Origin: Paenibacillus tyrphae
Lineage (GTDB): Bacteria > Bacillota > Bacilli > Paenibacillales > NBRC-103111
Assembly (NCBI RefSeq): GCF_000722545.1
Contig: NZ_JNVM01000015.1
Coordinates: 124,001 to 188,000 of the forward strand
Direction of reading: 5' to 3'
Length of the DNA stretch: 64,000 bases
Shown: positions 1 to 8,406 of the stretch, piece by piece
Position numbering within the stretch: the stretch's first letter is position 1
Layout of the letters: the number at the start of each line of letters is the position of its first letter
The notes under the pieces: generated by a model
What the model was told of the DNA's origin: nothing
Databases searched by the model: none
What the model saw: the letters and a program-made list of their open reading frames with translations, nothing else
Translations under genes and position numbers: made by a program

Positions 1-2259
1 GGAGACGAAGCCCCACGACGGGAAATTGAAATGGCCCGAGCTGTTGGTCAGATGGAACACCGGCTTCGCTTCCTCGTACAGACGGCCGGCGATCTTCTGC
101 TCCACCAGCTTCTCCAGTGAATCCTCGTGGCCGTATTTGATGGTCAGGAAATCCTCCATTGACTTCGTGATCAGGTCGCTGAACTGCTCGGTCAAAAACT
201 CGGAAATCGAGCTGACGACGTCCACTTCCTGCTCCTTGATCCACTGGTTCGACTTCTCCAGCAGCTCCTGCGTAAAGTCGCGGATCAGCTCGGTGACGTT
301 CTTCTCGTCGGTCACGTCGCCGATCAGCTTCGCCATATCCGGCACGCTGACGATGTTCCAATAGTACGTGCGGTTGCCCTTGTGATCGACTTCCTCCTGC
401 CCTTTGGTAAGGATATCGCCGTTTTTCTGGAAGACTTTGTTCAGCTCGTTCAGGATTTCGGTGAACACCTGATAAATACGCGAGTTGTCATTGTTGATGA
501 GCGTGTACAGATCCTCGTAGAACTCGATCATCTGCTCCATCCGCTCGCGGTCGGCGTGCAGCAGGTACTCCTGGATTTTCGCTTCGATGTAGGCGTCCTT
601 CTTCTTGTCCTTGGAGATGAACGCGCTCTTCGCCTCGGTCAGCTTCTGCATGGCGGTATCGCCCGCCGCCTCGATGTCCCGCGGAATGCGGTACACGCTT
701 TCCTTCAGCGATTCGATGTACGACGAGATCAGCTTCAGCAGGCAGAAGCCTTTGTCCTGCAAAATGATCCGTGACACGTAAAACGGCCCCTGCTCGGGAT
801 GCCGGAACATTTTGCCCATCTGCTCGGCGAACACTTCCCGGATTTGGCCCGGCATCTGCTTGCGAGCCTTGATGTACTCCTCCCGGGCCCGGGACAGGTA
901 GCTTTGCTCCAGCTCCGTGTCGATATGAACGATCTGCTGCTTGACGACGTTGTTGTAGCTGAGCCGCTCGCTGTTCTGGTAGCCGGGCAGCGGCTCCGGC
1001 ACATTTTTGTCGAATTCGCGGTGGATCGAATCCGGGTCGAAGCCCAGCTTGTGCGCCAGCTTCTCGACGTCCTCCTGGCTCGGGCCCGCCTCGAACATCG
1101 TCGACATGCGCTGAAATACTTTATAAGCCAAAAACGTCGTCATTTCCTCGATCGGCAGGACTGCGGACGACGCGCCCAAAATATTGTATTGATAGTTCGC
1201 CGCATACGTCTTCGGCATCTGATTGATGTTCGTGCGGATGTTGCTGATGTAGTCGTGAATCGCGAATTCCTCGCCGGACTGCTTTTGCTCGCTCGCCATG
1301 AAGTTCGTGATATTCTCCGCCGTCACGTTCATGCAGTAGTCGTAAGCATTTTCGAGCTGCTTGCCTTCGAGGTTCGTCGCCGAAATAAGATGCGCGAGGT
1401 TGAAAGGCGGCATCGGCGAGTTGACCGTCAAAATGTTGGCGTACTGCTGCTTGAAGCGGTCGCCGCGTTCGTCGACGTTCATCCAGTAGTCAAGCTCCTT
1501 GAGCGCCGCATAGCCGTTCTTCTTGATATATTCGCGCGAATGCTCGGTCAATGCCTTGTTCGCCAAATTGACGTCCGGCGTGAACAGATAGCCGAGAATC
1601 CCGACTTTGTCGACGCCTGCCGAGCCGTAATCCCGCTCCAGAATGCCGCGCACGATATACGCGATATCGAGGAAGCAGCCGCTTCCCGTGCCGCCGGAGA
1701 TGCCGGTTAGCAGGAACACCATCAGCTTCTTGTTCGTGCCGACGGATAACGTTTTGATTTTGCGCTCGATCGTTTGCACGACCTGCACGATCTTCGTGAA
1801 CAGCAGCAAGCGGCCGGCCTGCCGGACCCCGGAAGCGCCGTTGATGCCGTCGGTAATCGTCAGCTCCGGCGACAGCCATTCTTTCATATACGGCTCCAAA
1901 ATGCTGCGGTTTTGCAGCACGCTGCCGATCTCGGCGTTCGACAGCAGCACGAATTCGGTCATCGGATCGAGGCCGATGCCCTTGTACCGCTTGTTCCGGT
2001 CGTGCTCGTTCGTCTCGAACGCGAGAAACTCGATGTTGTCGGGCTTCTCGCGCTTTTTCTTCGTGAACGGGTCCTCAGGCAGCTTGAACCGCCGGTTCAC
2101 CTGATACTTGAGCCGCAGCAGCGCATCGATGCCCGTGCCGCCGAGACCGATGACCAGCATCGGGTTGTCGATCGTGTCGACGCGGATTTTCTCGCTGACA
2201 ATGCCGCCGCCCAAGGATACGTCCAATTGCTGTATATGCTCTCTGACTACTGCTTTCAT
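1..2259 (-). CDS. Tubulin/FtsZ-like GTPase family protein (Tubulin_2-like), C-terminus off window
   Basis: An uninterrupted frame of 753 codons starts at the ATG at 2259, preceded by AGGAGGAG at good spacing, and runs off the left edge, so the protein is incomplete. The N-terminal half carries tubulin-superfamily nucleotide-binding signatures: a glycine-rich loop GLGGTGIDA (residues 38-46), the tubulin signature SGGTGSG (about 188-194), and a TPD segment (about 228-230) in the position of the tubulin T5 region. After about residue 330 it becomes a long, charged, mostly helical region quite unlike the FtsZ C-terminus. It begins 40 bp after the vWA gene and is surely co-transcribed with it. The motifs and size fit the Pfam family Tubulin-like (Tubulin_2), whose cellular role is, to my knowledge, not established. 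GTP binding and polymerisation are inferences from the motifs. Confidence 0.85.
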   Translation of the reverse strand, partial: MKAVVREHIQQLDVSLGGGIVSEKIRVDTIDNPMLVIGLGGTGIDALLRLKYQVNRRFKLPEDPFTKKKREKPDNIEFLAFETNEHDRNKRYKGIGLDPMTEFVLLSNAEIGSVLQNRSILEPYMKEWLSPELTITDGINGASGVRQAGRLLLFTKIVQVVQTIERKIKTLSVGTNKKLMVFLLTGISGGTGSGCFLDIAYIVRGILERDYGSAGVDKVGILGYLFTPDVNLANKALTEHSREYIKKNGYAALKELDYWMNVDERGDRFKQQYANILTVNSPMPPFNLAHLISATNLEGKQLENAYDYCMNVTAENITNFMASEQKQSGEEFAIHDYISNIRTNINQMPKTYAANYQYNILGASSAVLPIEEMTTFLAYKVFQRMSTMFEAGPSQEDVEKLAHKLGFDPDSIHREFDKNVPEPLPGYQNSERLSYNNVVKQQIVHIDTELEQSYLSRAREEYIKARKQMPGQIREVFAEQMGKMFRHPEQGPFYVSRIILQDKGFCLLKLISSYIESLKESVYRIPRDIEAAGDTAMQKLTEAKSAFISKDKKKDAYIEAKIQEYLLHADRERMEQMIEFYEDLYTLINNDNSRIYQVFTEILNELNKVFQKNGDILTKGQEEVDHKGNRTYYWNIVSVPDMAKLIGDVTDEKNVTELIRDFTQELLEKSNQWIKEQEVDVVSSISEFLTEQFSDLITKSMEDFLTIKYGHEDSLEKLVEQKIAGRLYEEAKPVFHLTNSSGHFNFPSWGFVS

Positions 2260-2299
2260 GTCCGGACTCCTCCTGTTACCAAGGCCATATATGGGATAT

Positions 2300-4072
2300 T
2301 TATTTCAAGTATTCGACGCTTATCGACTTATTGACGTTTTGAAGCGCGATTTTGATGCGGTCATTTGCACGAATTTCTTTTCCTTTGGCGGCATCGAATA
2401 CCCTTCCGCCTTTTTCGACGACGCAGGACGTCGCATTGTGCAGCAGCACCGTGTCGTTCGGACCGGGCCGGAAGACGATATTCTGCGTTTCCGCAAACTC
2501 CGGCGCGAGCTGGAGCAGCTGATGCAGCGTCACCTTGCCCTTGAAGGCGTTCAGCTTGCGGTACTGCGGATTCGTCCGCTCGCCCGTGTCCTCGTCCTTG
2601 ACCTCGATCACGAGCTGTCCGACGAAGCCCTTGTTTGCTTTACGGTAAGCCGACAGCGCGTACAGGACGGCTCCCGCAAGCACAAGCGCCCCGGCGATAA
2701 TCGCCGCCCATACGGTCGGGCTGAGCGCACCGGCCGCCGGCTCCTTCGCCGGCTCGGACGCAGGCTTGGACGCCGCTCCGCCGGGTTTAGCCGTAAGCTT
2801 CACGGGCGTCGTCTCGCGCAGGAAGTTCGCGCCTTCCGCCTTGATCTTGAGCTCGTAATCGTGCGCGTCCGGTACCTTGAAGCTGCCCGCAATGCCTTGC
2901 GCGCCGATCGTCAGCGGCTTCTCCTCGGTCTTCTTCGTATCCAGGTCCGTCAAGACCGCCGACGCTTTCAGGCCCTTGTACAAATCCGCATCGGCCGTCT
3001 TTTGTCCGGCGGTCTGCAAATACGCTTTGACCTGCACTTCGTCACCCGGCTTGATCGTCGTCGATGCCAGGGGCTCCATAACGAGCTGGAGATCGTAATT
3101 GTAAACGAGGTTGATGTTAATTTTTTCCTTTTGTACCCCTTTGACCTGCAGCTTCCAGTCGCCTTGCGCCGGGGCTAATACTTTCAATAAAGAGTAAGCG
3201 CTCGAAGCCGTATAAACGACGCGGTCCGACGGAATTTTCTGCTCTTTGCCGGACGGGTCGAACAGCTTCACCTCCACCGGCTTCGAAGACATGATCGAGA
3301 TGTTCGCCTCCTGCACGCTGGCGTTCGGAATCGTCACCTTCACATCCTGAAACTGTCCGTTCGCCACAAAGCCGTTCAGTGGCACGACCTTCAGCTTGAA
3401 ATGGCTTGCGTAAATTTCGCTCAAAATTTGCGGCAGGTTGTCCGCCGTGCTTGTGATAAACGATTTGCCTTTCGTTTCGTTGGAGATGCGCTCCAGCACA
3501 GCCTTGTTCAGCGTTCCGTCGGCATTGAGCCCGATCGTATAAATCGGGATGCCTTTGTCCTGCGCTTTCTTGATCGCATCGGCGAGCTCTTGATCCGACT
3601 GCTGCTGCGTGCGGCCGGCGTTCAGCGAGTTGTTGCCGTCGGTCATCAGCACGATGAGCGGCACGTGCCCCGGCTCCGTACCGGATTCAAGCACCTTCAC
3701 CGCTTCGCTTACGCCGACGGCGATGTCGGTGTAAGGCCCCTTGGACAGCTTGTCGATGAACGATTTCAAGTCCTGCTTATCCGCGGCGGAGTTGATGGGA
3801 AGCAGCGCCTTTTCGCGCATCACTTGATCGGTATAAGCGACGACGCCGATTTTATCGCCCTGCACGGATGCCATGTCGACGAACATTTTCATCGCTTCGT
3901 TGCTGACTTTGTTGACGTCGCTTTCGTTCATGGACGTGCTGACGTCCACCGACAGAACGGCGTCCATCTTCATATCGACGGCGCCCGCCGGGGCTGCAGC
4001 GGCCTGTAGCGGCATCAGGACGGCGAGCAGCAGAGCGGCGACCGGTCGGAGCAGCACTTTGATGATTTTCAC
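2300..4072 (-). CDS. Secreted/membrane-anchored von Willebrand factor A domain protein
   Basis: A 590-residue protein if started at the GTG at 4072, which gives a clean signal peptide (KIIKVLLRP then a hydrophobic run to AAAA) and places GGAGG 10 nt upstream; an ATG at 4081 is only 1 nt from the same GGAGG. The vWA domain follows, with MIDAS residues DVSTS (43-47) and a later TDG. A beta-rich middle region comes next, then one membrane helix (about 450-475) and a roughly 115-residue C-terminal part predicted to be cytosolic. This topology exposes a metal-dependent adhesion module outside the cell and a beta-rich tail inside. It is the first gene of the unit with the tubulin-like GTPase, so the tail could couple extracellular binding to the cytosolic polymer; that link is inferred. 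Confidence 0.85.
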   Translation of the reverse strand: MKIIKVLLRPVAALLLAVLMPLQAAAAPAGAVDMKMDAVLSVDVSTSMNESDVNKVSNEAMKMFVDMASVQGDKIGVVAYTDQVMREKALLPINSAADKQDLKSFIDKLSKGPYTDIAVGVSEAVKVLESGTEPGHVPLIVLMTDGNNSLNAGRTQQQSDQELADAIKKAQDKGIPIYTIGLNADGTLNKAVLERISNETKGKSFITSTADNLPQILSEIYASHFKLKVVPLNGFVANGQFQDVKVTIPNASVQEANISIMSSKPVEVKLFDPSGKEQKIPSDRVVYTASSAYSLLKVLAPAQGDWKLQVKGVQKEKININLVYNYDLQLVMEPLASTTIKPGDEVQVKAYLQTAGQKTADADLYKGLKASAVLTDLDTKKTEEKPLTIGAQGIAGSFKVPDAHDYELKIKAEGANFLRETTPVKLTAKPGGAASKPASEPAKEPAAGALSPTVWAAIIAGALVLAGAVLYALSAYRKANKGFVGQLVIEVKDEDTGERTNPQYRKLNAFKGKVTLHQLLQLAPEFAETQNIVFRPGPNDTVLLHNATSCVVEKGGRVFDAAKGKEIRANDRIKIALQNVNKSISVEYLK

Positions 4073-4290
4073 GGGGTTCATTCCTCCAAACCTATGGACG
4101 GCCCGATGTCGAACCATCCCGAACCAATATGGTATAGTGTAGTAAATTGCCGTAGAGGGTAGTACAATGGAACTGCATGTCGTCTACTAATCTACATATT
4201 AACTGGTCAGAAAGTAAAATTCCACTAGCGAAACCTTACAGAATTCTTAAGTTATCGCTTTTCAAATTCGAAAATACCGGGGAGAGAATC

Positions 4291-4452
4291 ATGCTGACCG
4301 TAGCTGTGTTGGCTCTTGGAGCCCTGTTTCTTCTAGCATTTTTTATGTATTGCTCTTATAGCCGGAAGCAAGATGTCCCGCTTGCGGACATCGATGCCGC
4401 ATTCGCCGCAAGATTAAATCAAGGTGATCAAGGTGAAAGCCATGACGACTAA
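4291..4452 (+). CDS. Small single-pass membrane protein (53 aa)
   Basis: The frame extends further upstream, but the ATG at 4291 follows GGGGAGAG and immediately begins a hydrophobic helix (MLTVAVLALGALFLLAF), so I use it. The helix is followed by a short polar cytoplasmic or extracytoplasmic tail rich in Asp and Gln. The last 11 nt overlap the start of the zinc-ribbon gene, indicating translational coupling. The family is not recognised. Its place between the divergent vWA gene and two other membrane-anchored proteins suggests a small subunit or scaffold of the same envelope complex. Confidence 0.6.
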   Translation: MLTVAVLALGALFLLAFFMYCSYSRKQDVPLADIDAAFAARLNQGDQGESHDD

Positions 4453-5380
4453 AACCGCCGTTCAATTCCGCAAAACGCAGGCGACCTCGCATTTGTTCGA
4501 CCGCTTGAAGCAGTGCCGGCGCTGCAGCCGGTATTCTTGCCTGTGGGACGACCGCTGCCTCTCGTGCGAAGCCGAGCAAAGCCATAGCGCCATCCCCGAG
4601 CAGGCCGGAGCGGTTCTGAAGCACCGCAGGCAGACCGGCATGCTGGCCGTCGGCGCGATTGGGGCCCTCGCCTTCCTGCTCGCCCGCAACGCGGAGCAGA
4701 TGATTTTGTCCGTCGTCGGCGCCGCTCTGCTGCTCGCGCTGTACGTTTTTTTGCATAAGCGCTACGAGCCTATCTTATATAGACGTACGTTAGGCCGTTT
4801 ACTCCTGCAAGATCAGCAAAAAATTCGCGAAGGCCTGCTGCTCGACATCGACGACGCGGAAGCGGACCTCCGGGCGGAAGACTTTAAGACCGCCTATGAA
4901 AAGTTCCGTGAGATCGGTTATTTCATTCAAGACGACTCGATCAAAATCTTAAAGGTCTACTGCCTGAACAAATTTATTTTGCGCAGCGATATGGACCTTG
5001 AGCTCAGCTCCCTTCTACCGAACCGTTTTGACAAAGACGTCGTCGAATATATGCATGAAATCGGCAAAGTGCGTCCCCAACTGATCACCCGCGAATCACT
5101 CGAGTACGTCATGAAATACCGGGGCATGATCGAGAGGCTTCCCGAGGGAAGAGACGTTCTGACTGCGGCGGCCGGAGCCGCGCTGCGCGTGAAATCCAAT
5201 CTGCACACGTACCGCAGCCTGCTGCTGGACCACGCTCAGGAGCTGCCGAAGGACCGGCTGCTGCGGCTATGCCGGCTGCTTGCCGAGCAGCCGGACGCCG
5301 ATCCCGAGCTTGCCCAGAAAGCGCGCGATGCCGTGAAGCTGAAATACGACTTCGACCCGGAATTCCAAGGCATCCTGTAG
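4442..5380 (+). CDS. Zinc-ribbon membrane protein of the tubulin-like/vWA cluster
   Basis: A 312-residue protein starting at the ATG at 4442, with AAGGTGA upstream, overlapping the end of the 53-aa gene. The N-terminus has a Cys cluster (C25, C28, C33, C39, C42), which looks like a CxxC...CxxC zinc ribbon. Two closely spaced membrane helices lie at about 68-110. The remaining roughly 200 residues are predicted helical and soluble, with a TPR-like feel (paired helices, 'FKTAYEKFREIGYF'). No known family was recognised. The topology of an N-terminal ribbon and a large C-terminal domain on the same membrane side fits a cytosolic adaptor anchored at the membrane. Confidence 0.7.
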   Translation: MTTKTAVQFRKTQATSHLFDRLKQCRRCSRYSCLWDDRCLSCEAEQSHSAIPEQAGAVLKHRRQTGMLAVGAIGALAFLLARNAEQMILSVVGAALLLALYVFLHKRYEPILYRRTLGRLLLQDQQKIREGLLLDIDDAEADLRAEDFKTAYEKFREIGYFIQDDSIKILKVYCLNKFILRSDMDLELSSLLPNRFDKDVVEYMHEIGKVRPQLITRESLEYVMKYRGMIERLPEGRDVLTAAAGAALRVKSNLHTYRSLLLDHAQELPKDRLLRLCRLLAEQPDADPELAQKARDAVKLKYDFDPEFQGIL

Positions 5381-5399
5381 AAAGGAAAGGAGGCTGCCT

Positions 5400-7349
5400 A
5401 TGTCTATCTCTACGTATAAACAGTCCGGCCGTTACAGAAACGCCGCGCTTGCCGTCCTCGTCCTCCTGCTCTTGGCGGCTTGCTTCAAAGTCTATGCCTG
5501 GTGGCAAAAAGCGGAGCTTTACCGGCAGGCGACGGCGCAGCTTGCCGCAGGCAACGCGGTCGAAGCCGAGGAGCTGTTCCTCAAGGCGCAAAAAATCGGC
5601 TTCATCGATTATAAAGAAGCGGAAACGGAGCAGGCGCTCAGCGCTCTTCAGCCGGTTACGCAAGCGAAGCGGCTGTTCTCGTCCCTGACCGATCAGATCG
5701 CGTCGGCCGTTGCCGTAAACGATGCCGGCAGCTTGGTGAAAGCGTACGACGCGTATCAGAGCGCCAAGTCGCAGGTCGCGAAGCTGGACGAAGGCTCGCA
5801 GAAGCGGTTCGCGGAAACCGCGGCGTCCTACAATATCGACGCACGCTTCGCGGATGCATTCGGCTCGGTTAAGACGGCGCTGATCCAAAGCGTTGAAGGC
5901 GCCGTCGCCAAGAAAAAATTCGATGCCGACACCGCTGTCGGCTTCCTGCTGCAGATTCCCGCGGTCTACTATAAGGACGAAGCGGCGAAGCGAAAAGCTT
6001 TGAACCCGCTGCTGCAAAAATACGACCAAGGCCGCCTGGACGCACTCGTCAAGTCTAAATCGCTGGACGAATTGTTGAAGGAAGGCGAAGGGCTGCAAAA
6101 ATTTTATAAGGATCGGGGCTGGGAGGCTCCCTGGGTCACCGCAAAACTTGAGAAGGCGGCTCAGGATACGCTGGCCAGGCTGGAGAAAAGCGATCTGGGC
6201 GGCTTCCTGGCCGCTGCCAAAACCGTGCAGTCCTACAAGGAGCTCTTCGGCAGCGGCAGCAAGCTGAACGGGTACATCCAGACGGTGGTGAACGGCCGCA
6301 TGGCCCGGGCGGAGCAGCTGATCGCCGCGAAAAAGTATGCGGAGGCCGAAGAACTGTACAAAACGCTCGGCGCATACCGCGATACATCCCAAGAGCTGCA
6401 GGCGCTCGGTCAGCGCCGATTGGAAAGCGATCCGGCCGTACTGCTTCAAAAGGCCGGCATCGAAGGCGCCCTCACCGCCGCCACAAGTCTGAAAGGGTCG
6501 AATGGCGCGCAAACCACAGCCGCTGCGGTTACGGACAAGAAAAAGCTCGTGCTCGCCCGGCTGTTCACGGACCAGCGCATCGAGATCGCAGAAGGAGCCG
6601 TCCCAGGCGATCTGGCCGCGGTCAAATCGATTCGCCAGGCCGACGAGCTCAGCCCGGAAGGATTACCTGTGCTGCTGCTCGAAGCGTCCTCCAAAAAGCG
6701 TAAAGCCCGCTATGTCGCATTCGAAGCGCACGGGTCCGAGCTTAAGCCGATTCTCGATCTGGAGGCCGATAAGCTGGAGTCGGTTCGTCCGGGTGTCGTA
6801 AGCGCCGATAATCCCGTACCCGAGCGGACGGAAAAGAACGGTGCCGACAAGAACAGTACGGACAAGAACGGTACGGACAAGAACGGTACGGAAGCCTCGG
6901 GATCCCAAGCCGGAACGAAAGCGGTCTATGAATACCGCGGCGGGCGGTATGTCTTCGCCAAGTCCGACAAAGACTTCACGGACAACGCCGGCAGGAACGA
7001 AAACGGAGACGTGAAGCAGGACGCGGATAAAAAAGATCCGAAGGACGGCACCGCTAAGGATACCAAAGAAGGTGCGAAGGAAGTCAAAAGCATTATGGCC
7101 AACGAGCTGCCGAAGTACAAAAACTCGAAGGTCGTGTTCCAATGCGACATCCAATCGGTTGCGGACAATCGGGCCATCGTCAAGGTCGACGATCTGTACA
7201 TTGTGCTGACCGGCAAATTCAAGTTCGGCACCGGTCCGGCGGTCGTTACGGGCATGCACACTTCCACCGAGGATCTGAAGCAAGGAAACAAGACGGTTAA
7301 AGCTTACGTCGTGCAAGTATCCTCGCTCGTGCAGGACGAAGAGACATAA
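5400..7349 (+). CDS. Membrane-anchored helical-repeat protein with C-terminal beta domain
   Basis: The 649-residue protein starts 19 nt after the zinc-ribbon gene with AAAGGAGG upstream. One N-terminal membrane helix (about residues 14-32) is followed by a long alanine/lysine/glutamate-rich helical region with TPR-like units such as 'AEELFLKAQKIGFIDYKEAE' and 'AEELYKTLGAYRDTSQEL'. There is then a charged low-complexity linker with a DKNGT repeat (about 475-500), and a C-terminal roughly 80-residue segment of alternating strands ('VVFQCDIQSVADNRAIVKVDD') that could be an OB-like fold. It is not a known enzyme. The anchor plus repeat array suggests an extracytoplasmic or cytosolic scaffold. It ends the plus-strand operon, before an intrinsic terminator. 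Confidence 0.7.
   Translation: MSISTYKQSGRYRNAALAVLVLLLLAACFKVYAWWQKAELYRQATAQLAAGNAVEAEELFLKAQKIGFIDYKEAETEQALSALQPVTQAKRLFSSLTDQIASAVAVNDAGSLVKAYDAYQSAKSQVAKLDEGSQKRFAETAASYNIDARFADAFGSVKTALIQSVEGAVAKKKFDADTAVGFLLQIPAVYYKDEAAKRKALNPLLQKYDQGRLDALVKSKSLDELLKEGEGLQKFYKDRGWEAPWVTAKLEKAAQDTLARLEKSDLGGFLAAAKTVQSYKELFGSGSKLNGYIQTVVNGRMARAEQLIAAKKYAEAEELYKTLGAYRDTSQELQALGQRRLESDPAVLLQKAGIEGALTAATSLKGSNGAQTTAAAVTDKKKLVLARLFTDQRIEIAEGAVPGDLAAVKSIRQADELSPEGLPVLLLEASSKKRKARYVAFEAHGSELKPILDLEADKLESVRPGVVSADNPVPERTEKNGADKNSTDKNGTDKNGTEASGSQAGTKAVYEYRGGRYVFAKSDKDFTDNAGRNENGDVKQDADKKDPKDGTAKDTKEGAKEVKSIMANELPKYKNSKVVFQCDIQSVADNRAIVKVDDLYIVLTGKFKFGTGPAVVTGMHTSTEDLKQGNKTVKAYVVQVSSLVQDEET
6843..6888 (+). repeat. 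15-bp tandem repeat encoding DKNGT units
   Basis: Three consecutive 15-bp units (acggacaagaacggt and one variant) encode repeated Asp-Lys-Asn-Gly/Ser-Thr in the linker of the helical-repeat protein. Unit length is a multiple of three, so copy-number changes by slippage would keep the frame and only alter linker length. Confidence 0.75.
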
Positions 7350-7374
7350 GCCGACCATACAGCGTTAAAAAAGG

Positions 7375-7414
7375 GAAGATTTCCGTCTTCGAGGGCGGGG
7401 TCTTCCTTTTTTTA
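7375..7414 (+). terminator. Intrinsic terminator of the zinc-ribbon/TPR operon
   Basis: A GGAAGA...TCTTCC stem with an inner CCG/CGG pairing is followed by a run of seven T on the plus strand, 26 bp after the stop codon. Downstream, 7415-7611 holds no gene I can support. Confidence 0.8.
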
Positions 7415-7611
7415 TTTCCATGCTGCAACAAATGGGGAAGATCGTATCATTTGAAGATCGGTTTGCGCAGGGCTTTTGCCTGCTATCAAGTGGACGAAGT
7501 GCTCGGAGAGATCAAGGCGGGAAATACGGAGCAAGTGAATCAGGAGCTGAAACCATGATTTTCTACTTAAAAAAAGATTACCACCGAGCGGCGTTGTAGC
7601 CTCCATTCATG

Positions 7612-7640
7612 TAAAAACCGGGAGTCCGTCTCCCGGTTTT
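7612..7640 (-). terminator. Intrinsic terminator of the glycine-zipper gene
   Basis: A perfect 10-bp stem (AAACCGGGAG / CTCCCGGTTT) is followed by T residues on the minus strand, just past the stop of the minus-strand gene. The flanking T and A runs would also let it work on the plus strand. Confidence 0.8.
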
Positions 7641-7645
7641 CCTTC

Positions 7646-7990
7646 TTACTGATTCTGCTGCGGCTGCAGGGGCTGAAGCGTGCCTTGGACCATCCGGTTG
7701 TTGAGCAAGGCGTCCCCGGCCCGATGGCCGACGCTGCGCCCGACCGAGCTGCCTACAAGTCCGCCCAGCACCGCGCCGACCGCTGTACCGAAGCCCGGAA
7801 GCACAGTTGACCCGAGCATTGCGCCGTACTCTACCCCGGCCATAACGCCGACGGCTCCCGTCACATTTTCTACGGTTTGCACGGCGTATTCCTTCGTCTT
7901 CATTTGCCCTTTGGCCAGCGCATTCGTATCCTGTATTTGAGACAAGCCGCCCGAAATCAGTCCGGTCCATACGGAACCGTTTTGAAACAT
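7646..7990 (-). CDS. Glycine-zipper membrane protein (114 aa)
   Basis: Starts at the ATG at 7990 with GAGGTGGGAG upstream. The centre is a glycine/alanine/valine-rich stretch with small residues every fourth position ('GVEYGAMLGSTVLPGFGTAVGAVLGGLVGSSVG'-type, here residues about 50-85), i.e. a glycine zipper that would form one or two tightly packed membrane helices. The C-terminus is Gln/Pro-rich. It lies divergently from the giant P-type ATPase with a YtxH-like protein between them. Function unknown; association with that transporter is inferred from proximity only. Confidence 0.7.
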   Translation of the reverse strand: MFQNGSVWTGLISGGLSQIQDTNALAKGQMKTKEYAVQTVENVTGAVGVMAGVEYGAMLGSTVLPGFGTAVGAVLGGLVGSSVGRSVGHRAGDALLNNRMVQGTLQPLQPQQNQ

Positions 7991-8014
7991 GCTCCCACCT
8001 CATTTCGAGTCATC

Positions 8015-8038
8015 CGGCCATAGCATGGCCGTTTTTTT
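8015..8038 (+). terminator. Orphan plus-strand intrinsic terminator
   Basis: A perfect 7-bp stem (CGGCCAT agc ATGGCCG) runs directly into seven T on the plus strand. No plus-strand gene lies between 7415 and here, so it would end either read-through from upstream or an RNA antisense to the glycine-zipper gene. Confidence 0.55.
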
Positions 8039-8083
8039 AGCTTGCCCTGTTCTCATTCAAAACACTCTGTCAGACCCTCGGGT

Positions 8084-8248
8084 TTACTTCCGTAAGCCTT
8101 CAATCGTATCTTTGGCCTGCTCCGTCAAATTCAACACGGCCTCCGTCCCTTTTACCGCAAATTTGCGCATCGTTTTCCGGGCTTCCGGGGAAAACGCCAG
8201 CATCATCGCGGCACCCGCAAGTACATAACCGATCGGCAGTTTCGCCAT
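8084..8248 (-). CDS. Small YtxH-like membrane protein (54 aa)
   Basis: The ATG at 8248 is preceded by GGGGTGA and is preferred over an upstream in-frame ATG at 8269. The protein has one N-terminal membrane helix (GYVLAGAAMMLAFS) followed by a basic/amphipathic helix ending 'LTEQAKDTIEGLRK', the layout of YtxH-type small proteins. It is transcribed away from the P-type ATPase and upstream of the glycine-zipper gene, which it may share a transcript with. Function unknown. Confidence 0.65.
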   Translation of the reverse strand: MAKLPIGYVLAGAAMMLAFSPEARKTMRKFAVKGTEAVLNLTEQAKDTIEGLRK

Positions 8249-8406
8249 GGTCTCACCCCACCCTTTCAAAAAATAATGTACTACAGATCATCCCACATTA
8301 ACGAAAAATTATGCATGACCACGTGCTGCATAAATCGCTAAAGGCTGTGTATACTAGCGAAAACCAGCCCTAGACTCCAAAACGAGGAAGCCCAAGGAGT
8401 GTATGT

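Noticed and set aside
799..1710. 303-codon plus-strand open frame in the first 2 kb
   Set aside because: Antisense to the tubulin-like gene, whose frame shows tubulin signatures.
5109..6512. 467-codon minus-strand open frame
   Set aside because: Shadow of the zinc-ribbon and helical-repeat genes; no start signal and no recognisable domain.
6843..6888. Tandem repeats as a CRISPR-like array
   Set aside because: Units are 15 bp, contiguous, in frame within a gene and without spacers.
7420..7557. Possible gene remnant on the plus strand reading '...YQVDEVLGEIKAGNTEQVNQELKP'
   Set aside because: A short helical-looking stretch after the terminator, but it matches no family I recognise and has no start; too weak to list as a pseudogene.
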